Source: Nelumbo lutea (taxonomy: Eukaryota; Streptophyta; Magnoliopsida; Proteales; Nelumbonaceae). Taken from it: a stretch of DNA of 64,000 nucleotides. A model generated the notes under the pieces. It worked only from the letters and a program-made list of their open reading frames with translations, made no database searches and had not been told where the DNA came from. The number at the start of each line of letters is the position of its first letter. The stretch's first letter is position 1. Shown one piece after another: positions 34,601 to 44,900 of this stretch. The stretch is taken from contig JAKGHH010000005.1 in assembly GCA_022828595.1 (NCBI GenBank), forward strand, positions 22,891,875-22,955,874. Direction: 5' to 3'. The translations under genes were made by a program, and so were the position numbers.

Positions 34601-37381
34601 AAATGGGTTTGTTTATATTGAATTGGTTTCATTTGTACTTGTATCGGTTGGTTTCGAAGTGAGTCCTAAAAATTGTCTCCATCTATTTTCAGCTTTGTTG
34701 TCTTTAATTTGTCTTTGTCATGATATGTTACATTTGTTTGGATAATCTTGGTTTGTTATATGTTGATTTCAGCTACATTTTTCATAGATGGTCTTCTTTA
34801 GTTATTATCTCGTTAGTTTAGGCTAGATTTGTTGAATTATGTGGATTACTTCTTACTAGGTTTCTGTTATAAATCTGAGTGAGTGGATCTATCTTATCTG
34901 TATGATGGGTTCCTCTAAGGTAGAATAGTGACTTTAGAGTTGTAACATGCTTCATTTTTATAGGTTGAGTTGACTATGTCAGGTTACTACTTTGAGTTGT
35001 TTTAGGTTTTTTAAATGGCGGGATTCATTGGATTGATGCTTGTTTCTTGGCTTGTTTTTTATTTGAATAGGACTGGTTTAATTTTCTAAATGTGTTGAGT
35101 TGATATCCTAATTTCTCTAAATATGATGGGTTTTTTTAATTTTGAATGTCGTGATTAGAGAGTTGTATAAAGCTTGGTTCTTGAGGTTAAATTGTTTATG
35201 TCAATTGCTTTCTTTGAATTCTTTAAGACCACATTGTAGGTATTGTATGGATTGATCCAAGTTCATTGGTTTGTTTGAGTGGTCTAGGTTTCCTATTTAA
35301 ACGGGTTGATTGTTTTCCTACTTTACCTTGGTAAGTTTGATTCGTTGAAGTTACTAAAAGGAATTCAGTGTTCTAATAAGGATTGTTAGTGGGTATAGAT
35401 TTGGTTGATCATAGGATGATTGGCGAGGTCTTGGTTAGTTTTCGAAAATGCTTAATTGGTTCTACCAGGTTTGGCTAGAATCAGCTTTGTGGTATTTCAT
35501 TGAATGATTTGATTAAACTTAGCTATATTCTATGCTTACCGCCTGGGTTTATATATGTTGAGTGGGTTTCATTTGTATTTGGATCGGTTGGTTTGAATGT
35601 AAGTCCCCAGCATCTACTTTCAACTTTGTTGTCCTTAATTTGTCTGTGTCTTGATAGGTTATGCTTGTTTGGATAATCTTGGTTGTTTTAAGTTGATTTC
35701 AGCTACGTTTTGTATAGATAGTCTTCTTTAGTTAATGTCTCAACAATTTAGGATGGATTAGTTAAATAATGTGGATAAATTCAAACCAGACTTCTGTTAT
35801 AAGTCCGAGTGAGCAGATTTATCTAGATATGATGGGTTCGTCTAAGGTGGAATAGTGACGTTAGAGTCGTAATACACTTGATTCTTATCGGTTGCATGAC
35901 TATGTCTGTTTTCAGGTTTCTGCTTTGAGATGTTTAGTTTGTTTAAACAGTGAGATTCGTTGGATAGGTCATTGTTTTTTGGGTTTCCTTTGATTTGAGT
36001 AGGACCGGTTTCACTTTCTATAGTTGTTGATTTTATTTACCCTTGTCTCTAATTATGATGGGTCTATTTATTTTAGAATATCATGATTAGAGTTGTGATA
36101 AGCCCGATTTCCATAGGTTAAATTGATTTTGTCAAGATTTTCCTTTGAATTCTTATAGAACATTTAGAAAGAATTGTTTCGATTGATCCCAGTCTATTGG
36201 TTTGTTTGAGTAGGTATGGGTTTCCTTTTCAAATGAGTTGAGTTGTTTTCCTACTCTATCTAGGTATGTTGGATTTGGTTAAGTTTGTAATTGGTGTTTA
36301 GTGTTCTAACCACGATTGTTAATGGGTATCGATTTTTCTTGATGATTGGTTGGTTGGCGAGGGCTTGGTTAGTTTTTGATAAGGCTTAATTGGTTCTTCA
36401 GGTTTGGCCAGACTTAGTTTTGTGGGATTTCATTGAATGGTTTGATTAACCTTAGCAATAATTGATGTTTACCAAATGGTTTTGTTTATGTTGAGTTGGT
36501 TTAATTTGTATCCGTATCGGTTGGTTTGGAAGTGAGTCCTAAAAATGTCTACATCTACTTTCAGCTTTGTTGTCTTTAATTTGGCTTTGTCATGATAGGT
36601 TACATTTGTTTGGATAATCTTGGTTTGTTTTATGTTGATTTCTGCTACTTTTTGCATTGATGGTCTCCTTTTGTTTTTGTCTCGATAGTTTAGGTTGGAT
36701 TTGTTAAATTATGATGGGTTTCTTTAATTTTGAATGTCGTGATTAGTCAGTTGTATAAAGCATGGTTCTTGTTGCCTAAATTGTTTATGTCAAATACTTC
36801 CTTTGAATTCTTTTTGATCATTTACTATGTATTATATGGATTTGATCCAAGTTCATTGGTTTGTTTGAGTAGGTATGGGTTTCCTATTTGAACGGGTTGA
36901 TTGTTTTCCTACTTTACCTTGGTTTGTTTTAATCATTGAAGTTACTAAAAGGAGTTCAGTGTTCTAATAAGGATTGTTAGTGGGTATAGATTTGGTTGAT
37001 CATAGGATGGTTGGTGAGGTCTTGGTTAATTTTCAAAAATGTTTAATTGGTTCTACTAGGTTTGGCTAGAATCCGCTTTATGAGATTTCATTGAATGGTT
37101 TGATTAACCTTAGCTATATTTTGTGGTTAACAGGTGGGTTTATCTATGTTGAGTGGATTTCATTTGTATTTAGATCTGTTGGTTTGGAAGTGAGCCCCCA
37201 AAAATTGTCTGCATCTACTTTCAGCTTTGTTGTCCTTAATTTGTTTGTGTCTTGATAGGTTATATTTTTTTGGATTATCTTGGTTGTTTTACGTTGATTT
37301 CAGATACCTTTTGCATAGATGGTCTTCTTTAGTTAATGTCTCAATAGTTATGGCTTGATTACTTAAATAATGTGGATAACA
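22662..37381 (+). repeat. Dimeric satellite array, block 1 (A/B monomers about 935 bp, dimer about 1.87 kb)
   Basis: Anchors (AATGCTTAATTGG in A; AATGTTTAATTGGTTCTAC or close variants in B) alternate. A occurs at about 23998, 25793, 27669, 28887, 30756, 32630, 34508 and 36381. B occurs at about 23071, 24855, 26731, 29827, 31695, 33570, 35447 and 37039. Consecutive A sites in the regular part are 1,868-1,878 bp apart. A and B share most blocks, such as GATTGTTAGTGGGTATAGATT and TGATTTCAGCTAC, but differ consistently (A: TAGCAATAATCGATG, CTACTTTTTGCATAG; B: TAGCTATATTCGATG, CTACGTTTTGCATAG). Internal deletions are seen near 28603 and 36712. C is scarce on this strand. Confidence 0.95.
28888..29124 (+). 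other. Recurrent 78-codon open frame in the A monomer (representative)
   Basis: An ATG-initiated frame, MLNWFFRFGRTQFCG..., ends with LHLFG and TAA. The same frame at the same monomer position is open in copies at 23999, 25795, 27670, 32631, 34509, 50799, 61125 and 62993, and shorter in others. It is Leu/Ser/Val-rich and hydrophobic, with no known domain. The B monomer has a small indel that closes the frame within about 22 codons. Its persistence may only reflect recent shared ancestry of the copies. I do not regard it as a gene. Confidence 0.3.
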
Positions 37382-38262
37382 TGATAAGAACCCACTAGAT
37401 GACCTGCTCTTGGAACTCTTGAATCAAATTGTTATGTGCACCAAGAAGTTCGAAAACAAGTTGTATTTGATCAAATTAGAGCCTTAAGGAAAATAAGTCT
37501 TTAAAGAATCCAATTTTGAAGGCCCTACAAAGGTTGATCACTCCCTTGATAAGTCAAGATATTGTTTTATATCAAGAAAACAATAAGGCAAAGCTAAGAT
37601 TGCTGAAAATACCTCTATATTATTGATGATTTTCGTTTTACATAGTTGTGGCTTTTATATAAGCATGTAAACATCATTATCTTATAAAGAAACACGTAAT
37701 TTTATAAGGAAACTCCTAACTAATGAGGATCATTTTAATTTAGGAAATCAAATCTGCCTTGATATAGGAATCCTTCTAAAAGACTACAACTAATGACAAT
37801 TAAGCATAGAAAAGTCAAAGTAAAACAAAACTAGACAAAAACAAGGTTAACAAAACAAAACAAGCCCATCAAACAAAACAAGACAAAAATAAGTCCAACA
37901 AGACAAAACAAACCCATCAATACATCTTAGCATGCTGATTGGGCCTTTTCTTATCATGTCCATGCACCTTGGTCTTATGTCATGGATTCCAAGCTTTGTT
38001 CTTCAAGATCTAAGCCTTACACATTGTCTTGCACATAAAGATAGGTGATATTCCTTGGTGAAGCTTTGAAAACTATAGAACAGTCTTTGAATCTTATTGA
38101 ACAACCTCTTTGTCATGCACTTCCATGATTAAGCCTTGTAAAGCCTCTTTCATCATCTTTGTCCTTGCCCTAGTTATTGGGTGACCGATTCCTTGCAAAG
38201 AGTCTTGAGAATATTTGGGATTATTAGCTTGAGCCATTTGGCCAGCCCCTCGATCTCCATTA
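37382..38262 (-). repeat. 3' LTR of gypsy element 2
   Basis: 881 bp. On + it begins TGATAAGAACCC and ends CTCCATTA. It contains an ACAAAACAAGCCCATCAA-type minisatellite expansion (about 37815-37920) that element 1 and the solo LTR lack. A TATA box lies near 37653-37661. On - the first 56 or so codons after the LTR start continue the pol frame (stop at 38094). Confidence 0.85.
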
Positions 38263-38800
38263 TTCCCTCCCTCCTCAAAAGGATTCATCCTCGAATCACC
38301 TATATCAAACAAAGATAAATCAGCAACATTAAAAGTTGCACTTACATTATCATCGTTTCTTGGCAAAATGTAACTTGTAGGGGTTGTCATTTATTTTTTC
38401 CAAGACTTGAAAATGTCCATCTCTTTTAAACTACAATTTTAATTTCCATTGTGTAGGAAACCTCTCCTTACGCATGTGCACCCAAACCCAACATCCAGGG
38501 TAAAAACAACCTTCAATTGCCCCTTATTAGCTTGCTTAGCATATTGCTCATTCTTCCTTTCAAACACTGGCATGTAAATCCTTCACAAACACTGGCTTTT
38601 TCTCACCATCAAGATTAGCATGTTCATTAGTAGGCAAAGGTAAAATCTCCACAGGAGTTAAAGGATTAAAGCCATAAACAACTTCAAAAGGTGGAAAAGA
38701 AATAGTAGAATGGACAGACTTGTGATATGCAAACTCAATATGTGGCAAACACTTCTCCCACTGCCTTGCAATCATGACACTCTTAACATCATTTTTTTCA
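38094..38800 (-). pseudogene. End of integrase and pol of gypsy element 2
   Basis: The frame 38907-38560 joins a pre-RT linker (KSVMIARQ) directly to the integrase C-terminal region (WEKCLPHIEFAYHKS, FEVVYGFNPLTP). So the RT, RNase H and integrase core are deleted at about 38760. Further on, across stops, come HMRKERFP, the DGHFQVLEKINDNPYKL block, and the last frame 38390-38094, with FNVADLSLFD, NPFEEGG and ITRARTKMMKEALQGL. This order is the normal end of plant Ty3/gypsy pol. The final part lies inside the 3' LTR. It is dead. Confidence 0.85.
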
Positions 38801-38924
38801 GCAAATACACTCATTCCCTTGCTTTTCTCTCCAATTTTCCTCTCGGTCTCACTTGCTCTCTTTGCTTTTGCTTGTTCACTTTCTTTCTTTTTCTTTTCCT
38901 CTTGCACATACTTTGGTTCTTCTC

Positions 38925-39842
38925 CTATTTTGCACCTAATCTGATCTCATAAGCTTGCAAAGGTTTGAGAGGGGTTAGTACAATAATTTTGTTAATCATT
39001 ACAAAAGAATAACGGTTTTTATTCCCATCATGTGTAACCTTCCTATCAAACTGCCATGGTCGGCCAAGCAATATATGACCAGCATGCATTAGTGTCACAT
39101 CACATAGAACCTCATCATCATACTTGCCAATTGAAAAGGAAACCAGAACTTGCTTGGTTACCCTCACTTCTCCACATTCATTCAGCCATTGCAATTTGTA
39201 TGGTTCAGGATGCTTCATGGTGTGCAAATTCAGCTTATCTACCAACAATGTACTAGCAACATTGGTACAACTGCCACTATAAATAATCATAATACATACC
39301 TTGTTCTTCACATGGCATCTTGTGTGAAAAATATGCTCACGTTGCTCCTCATCACCATCATCCTTAGGCTGTATACTTAGTGCTCTCCTTGTAACCATCA
39401 AATCACCATGAACGGGTTCTGCAACTTCAACATTAGAACAATCCTCCAATGGTGGCATCTCATCCTTACTTGAGCTAACACTTTCTATTTCTCCATTCTC
39501 CAACACAATCATAGCTCTTTTGTTTGGGCATTGAGAATCAATATGCCCGAATCCGTGGCACCTAAAACACTTAACATCACATGACTTAGAAGATGTTTTA
39601 GTTTTGGTTTTACCTTTATGAATAGCAACTGAATCTTTTTTATTTGCTTCCTCTTTTGTTTTTGAGATAGTTTTATTGTCCTTCCAATTAGGCATCCATG
39701 AAGAACCAGATCTGAACCCTTTTGATTTGATTTGCTTCTCCACTTTAATGGATTTGTGCAACAGCTCTTCCATCTCCACATAGTGTTGTAAACCAACCAC
39801 ATCAGCAATTTCCTTGTTCATGCCTCCAATAAATCTAACCAT
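38925..39842 (-). pseudogene. Gag C-terminus, zinc knuckle and protease of gypsy element 2
   Basis: A single open frame of 305 codons covers the gag C-terminal region, a complete CCHC knuckle ([15 protein letters not shown]-x2-C-x4-H-x4-C) and the protease up to [11 protein letters not shown]. This shows gag and protease are one frame in this family. The catalytic DSG of protease reads YSG (MIIYSGSC), so the enzyme would be inactive; element 1 keeps Asp here. The first methionine is internal. The true start lies upstream at 40442, beyond several stops. Confidence 0.85.
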
Positions 39843-40442
39843 TGTTGTTTCTCAGTCCTCCTCTATGTTTGCTATAATCATGGCTATCTCCATCTCTTTG
39901 TAATAGTCTTCTACACTCATGGAACCTTAAACCAGCCCTTGCAACTTTCTATACGAATCTCTATAGTAATGGCTAGGTATAAATCTCTTGCACATTACCA
40001 ATTTCATCTCTTCCCATGACCGAATTGGTCTCTCTCCATTCCTATGCCTATTGATCACCAATTGATCCCATCATATGCTTGCATAATCTATGAACTCCAT
40101 GGCTGCTAGTTTTACTTTGATCTCCTCGGAGTAATCATGGCAATCAAATACGTGCTCAACTTTTCTTTCCCACTCCAAGTATAGTTCGGGATCATTCTTT
40201 TCTTGAAAGGTCGGAATCTTCATTTTTATGCTGCCCAAACTGCTATCTCTTTTGGAAACAGCCTTCTTGCCTCGTTTAGAACTTGATTCCTCTAAATCCA
40301 AATCATCTTCCTCTTCTTCCTCAAACACAGGTTTTCTAGTGGACTTAGAAATAGATGGGGATTGCAAATCATCCGGTCTCGCATTCAACTTTCTAAATTA
40401 TTCATTAACAGCCCTTATGAATAATTTCATGTCAATGCTCAT
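39843..40442 (-). pseudogene. Gag N-terminal part of gypsy element 2
   Basis: The ATG at 40442-40440 begins MSIDMKLF and meets a TAA near 40398. The frame 40388-40071 is open with [31 protein letters not shown] and [12 protein letters not shown]. Here the acidic patch is in frame, unlike element 1. Stops near 40070 (TGA where TGG is expected) and near 39920 and 39850 break the rest. Confidence 0.8.
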
Positions 40443-41300
40443 GGTTATAACCTACAAAAACTCGCTGAAAAGAAAAGAATTTTGTTCCTTACCTCTCTTT
40501 GCCTTTTTTTTTTGTTCCTCACACACTCCCTCATGTGTTTGCACTCAAATCAGATGGTTGACGTTTCTTGATGATGATCTCACCTTCCTTGGAAAAATCA
40601 AGATCAACAAATCTCAAGGAGCAATTGGTTAGATGGTGGCAAATCTCAAAATCAGAACTTTAAAGTTTAGGCAAACAGTAAAAATAAGGAAGGAAAAAAA
40701 ATCAATAATAGGAGCCAAAAAATAAGAAAACTTCAAAATGAAGCAAAATACATGCAAAAGAAAATCACTAGAATACACCAAAACAGCCTTGCACAATGGA
40801 GCATGAAATTAAATTAATTTAGACACAAGAATCCTTATTTGATAAGGATTAACACTAATTAATATAGTAAGACAACTATTTAAGGAAAAGAAATCCTAGT
40901 TCAAAAAGGATTATACAACTGGCTATTGAATTAGTCAACTAGTCAAACCCAAAAAGGAAAGGAGAACTCGTATGACTTATAGGAATATGATCTTGCAATT
41001 CAAAAAATCTCATTCATGTTGGGAAAATGATTAAAAATCAGATCTGCAATCTAACTCCTCCTCCTCCTTTATTTTTCGAATTTGATGTTCTTTTCTTTTT
41101 TTTTTCCTCTTTTTTCTTCTCTTTTTTTTTTTTCCAAATTAATCACACAAAACAAAATTGACTCTATTCAAAAACACAAAGAAGTCGAATGGAAGAATTC
41201 AAAGAAACTATGCAAGGACAACACAAGAAATACGCAAAGATCAAATAAAAACACAAAACAAGGATAAGCAAAGGATAAGTAACCTATTTCTAGAACCAAG
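40443..41300 (-). other. Leader of gypsy element 2
   Basis: Homologous to the leader of element 1, with one copy of the 76-bp unit and a T-rich tract at about 41070-41135. No coding capacity. Confidence 0.6.
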
Positions 41301-41312
41301 GCTCTAAAACCA
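41301..41312 (-). promoter_or_regulatory. Decayed primer binding site of gypsy element 2
   Basis: On - it reads TGGTTTTAGAGC where element 1 has TGGTATCAGAGC, two mismatches from the initiator-tRNA complement. It sits two bases from the LTR end. Confidence 0.7.
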
Positions 41313-41314
41313 AA

Positions 41315-41952
41315 TGATAAGAACCCACTAGATGACCTGCTCTAGGAACTCTTAAATCAAGTTGTTATGCGCACCCAGAAGCTAGAAAACAAGTTGTAGT
41401 TGATTAGATTAGAACCTTAAGGAAACTAAGTCCTTAAAGAATCCAATCTTGAAGATTCCACAAAGGTTGATCACTCCCTTGATAATTCAAGGTATTGTAT
41501 TCTACCAAAAACACAAGAAAGCAAAGCTAACCTTGCTGAAAATACCTCTATATTATTGACAATATGTGTATCTCATATTACATAGTTGTAGCCTTTATAT
41601 AGGCATGTAAACATCATTATCTTATAAAGAAACTCCTAATCTTATAAGGAAACTCCTAACTAATGAGGATCACATTAATTTAGGAAAACAAATCTGCCAT
41701 GATATAGGAGTCCTTCTAAAAGACTACAAGTAATGACAACAAAGCATAGAAAAGTCAAAATAAAATAAAACAAGACAAAAACAAACCCAACAAGACAAAA
41801 CAAACCCATCAAACAAAACAAGATAAAAATAAGCCCAACAAGACAAAACAAGCCCATTAATACATCTTAGCATGTAGATTGGGCCTTTTCTCATCATGTC
41901 CATGTGCCTTGGTCTTATGTCATGGATTCCAAGCTTTACTCTTCAAGATCTA
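41315..41952 (-). repeat. 5' LTR of gypsy element 2, outer end missing
   Basis: About 638 bp, starting TGATAAGAACCC on +. It stops at CTTCAAGATCT, where the other LTRs continue for about 230 bp more. Satellite sequence (TAGGTATTGTATGG) begins at 41951, overlapping by two bases of shared sequence. Confidence 0.85.
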
Positions 41953-44900
41953 GGTATTGTATGGATTGATCCAAATTCATTGGTTTGTTTGAGTAGATCT
42001 GGGTTTCCTATTTAAACGAGTTGATTGTTTTCCTACTTTACCTTGGTATGTTTGATTCATTAAAGTTACTAAAAGGAGTTTAGTGTTCTAATAAGGATTG
42101 TTAGTGGGTATAGATTTGGTTGATCATAGGATGGTTGGTGAGGTCTTGGTTAGTTTTCAAAAATGTTTAATTCGTTCTACCAGATTTGGCTAGAATCAGC
42201 TTTGTGGAATTTCATTGAATGGTTTGATTAACCTTAGCTATATTCGATGTTTACCACCTGGGTTTATCTATGTTGAGTGGGTTTCATTTGTATTTTGATC
42301 GGTTGGTTTGAAAGTGAGTCCCCAAAAATTGACAGCACCTACTTTCAGCTTTGTTGTCTTTAATTTGTCGGTGTCTTGATAGGTTATGTTTGTTTGGATA
42401 ATCTTGGGTTGTGTTAAGTTGATTTCATCTTCATTTTAAAAAGATGGTCTTCTTTAGTTAATGTCTCAATAGTTTAGGCTGGATTAGTTAAATAATGTGG
42501 ATAAATTCAAACCAGGCTTCTGTTATAAGTCGGAGTGAGTCGATTTATCTAGATATGATGGGTTCGTCTATGGTGGAATAGTGACGTTAGAATTTTAATA
42601 CACTTGATTCTTATCAGTTGTGTGACTATGTCAGGTTTCTGCTTTTTGATGGTTAGTTTGTTTAAACGGTGGGATTCCTTGGATAGATCATTGTTTTTTG
42701 GGTTTACTTTCATTTGTGTAGGACCGGTTTCATTTTCTAAAGTAGTTCATTTGATTTCCCATTTTCTCTAAATATGATTGGTCTGTTTAATTTGGAATAT
42801 CATGATTAGAGTTGAGATTAGCCTAGTTTCGATAAGTTAAATTGATATTATCAAGCTTTTCCTACGAATTCTTATAGACCATTTAGAAAGAATTTTTTCG
42901 ATCCCAATTTATTGGTTTGTTTTAGTTTTCTAATAAGGATAGTGGGTATAGATTTTGTTTGATGATTGGTTGGTTGGCGAGGGCTTGGTTTGTTTTCAAT
43001 AATGCTTAATTGGTTCTTAATGTTTGGCCAGACTCAGTTTTATGGGATTTCATTGAAAGGTTGATTAACCTTAGCAATAATCGATGTTTACCAGATGGGT
43101 TTGTCTATGTTGAGTTGGTTTCATTTGTATCTGTATCAGTTGGTTTGGAAATGAGTCTTAAAAATTGTCTACATCTACTTTCAACTTTGTTGTCTTTAAT
43201 TTGGCTTTGTCATGATAGGTTACATTTGTTTAGATAATCTTGGTTTGTTTTATGTTGATTTCAGCTACTTTTTGCATAGATGGTTTTCTTTAGTTGTTGT
43301 CTCGATAGTTTATGCTGGATTTCTTAAATAATGTGCACTATTTCTTACCAGGCTTTTGTTATAAGTTTGAGTGAGTGGATTTATGTTATCTGTATGATGG
43401 GTTCGTCTATGGTAGTATAGTGACTTTAGAGTTGTAGTACATTTCATTCTTATCGGTTGAGTTCACTATGTATTGTTTCTACTTTGAGTTTTTTTAGGTT
43501 TTTTAAAAAGTGCGATTCTTTGGATTGATCCTTGTTTCTAAGCTTCACTTTGATTTGAGTTGGGTTTCTTTAATTTTTCTAAATATGATGGGTTTCTTTA
43601 ATTTAGAATGTCGTGATTAGAGAGTTGTATTTAGCCTAGTTCTTGTAGGCTAAATTGCTTACATCAAATACTTCCTTTGAATTCTTTTAGACCACTTATT
43701 AGGTATTGTATGGATTAATCCAGGTTCATTGGTTTGTTTTGAGTAGGTCTGGGTTTCCTATTTAAACGGGTTGATTGTTTTACTACTTCTTGGTAAGTTT
43801 GATTTGTTTTAGTTGCTAAAAGGAGTTTAGTGTTCTAATAAGGATTGGTAGTGGGTATAGATTTTGTTGATCATAGGATTGTTGGCGAGGTCTTGGTTAG
43901 TATAAGAAAATTTTTAATTGGTTCTACCAGGTTTGGCTAGAATCAGCTTTGTGGGATTTCCTTGAATGGTTTGATTAACCTTAGCCATATTCGATGTTTA
44001 CCAGCTGGGTTTATCTATGTTGAGTGGGTTTCATTTGTATTTGGATTGGTTGGTTTGAAAGTGAGTCCTCAAAAGTTGTTTGCATCTATTTTCAGCTTGG
44101 TTGTCTTTAATTTGTCTTTGCCTACATTGGTTATATTTGTTTGAAAAATCTTGGGTTGTTTGAAGTTGATTTCAGCTACATTTTGCATATATGGTCTTCT
44201 TTAGTTAATGTCTCGATAGTTTAGGCTGGACTTGTTAAATAATGTGGATAACTTCCTACCAGGGTTTTATTCGAAGTTTGAGTTAGTAGATTTAACTGGA
44301 TATGATGGGTTCGTCTAAGGTAGACTAGTGACAATAATATGCTTGATTCTTATCGGTTACGTGACTATGTCAGGATTCTGCTTTAAGTTGTTTAGTTCAT
44401 TTAATGGGTGGGATTCCTTGGATAGATCGTTGCTTTTTGGATTTCCTTTGATTTGAGTAGGACCAGTTTCATTCTCTAAAGTAGTTCATTTGATTTCCCA
44501 TTTTCTCTAAATATGATGGGTTTGTATAATTTAGAATATCGTGATTAGAGTTGTGATAAGCCCGGTTCTCATGGGTTAAATTGATTTTGTCAAGCTTTTC
44601 CATTGAATTCTTATAGACCATTTAGAAAGAATTGTTTCAATTTTGTAAAGCTTTTCCATTGGATTCGGTTAAGTTAGTAATGGGAGTTTAGGGTTCTAAT
44701 AAGGATTGTTAGTGGGTATAGGTTTGGTTGAAGATTGGTTGGTTGGTGAGGGCTTGGTTAGTTTGGGATAATGCTTAATTGGTTCTTCGAGTTTGGCCAG
44801 ACTCAGTTTTGTGGGATTTCATTGAATGGTTTGATTAACCTTAGCAACAATCGATGTTTACTAGATGGGTTTGTCTATGTTGAGTTGCTTTCATTTGTAT

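Larger units (their letters stand above)
37382..41952 (-). mobile_element. Ty3/gypsy element 2 (same family as element 1) inside the satellite
   Basis: Read on -: truncated 5' LTR 41952-41315, decayed primer site 41312-41301, leader, gag from 40442, zinc knuckle and protease to about 38925, the C-terminal part of integrase and pol, then the 3' LTR 38262-37382. RT, RNase H and the integrase core are missing, by a deletion different from that of element 1. The satellite flanks are out of phase with each other, so DNA was lost at the right junction along with the outer LTR end. Confidence 0.85.
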
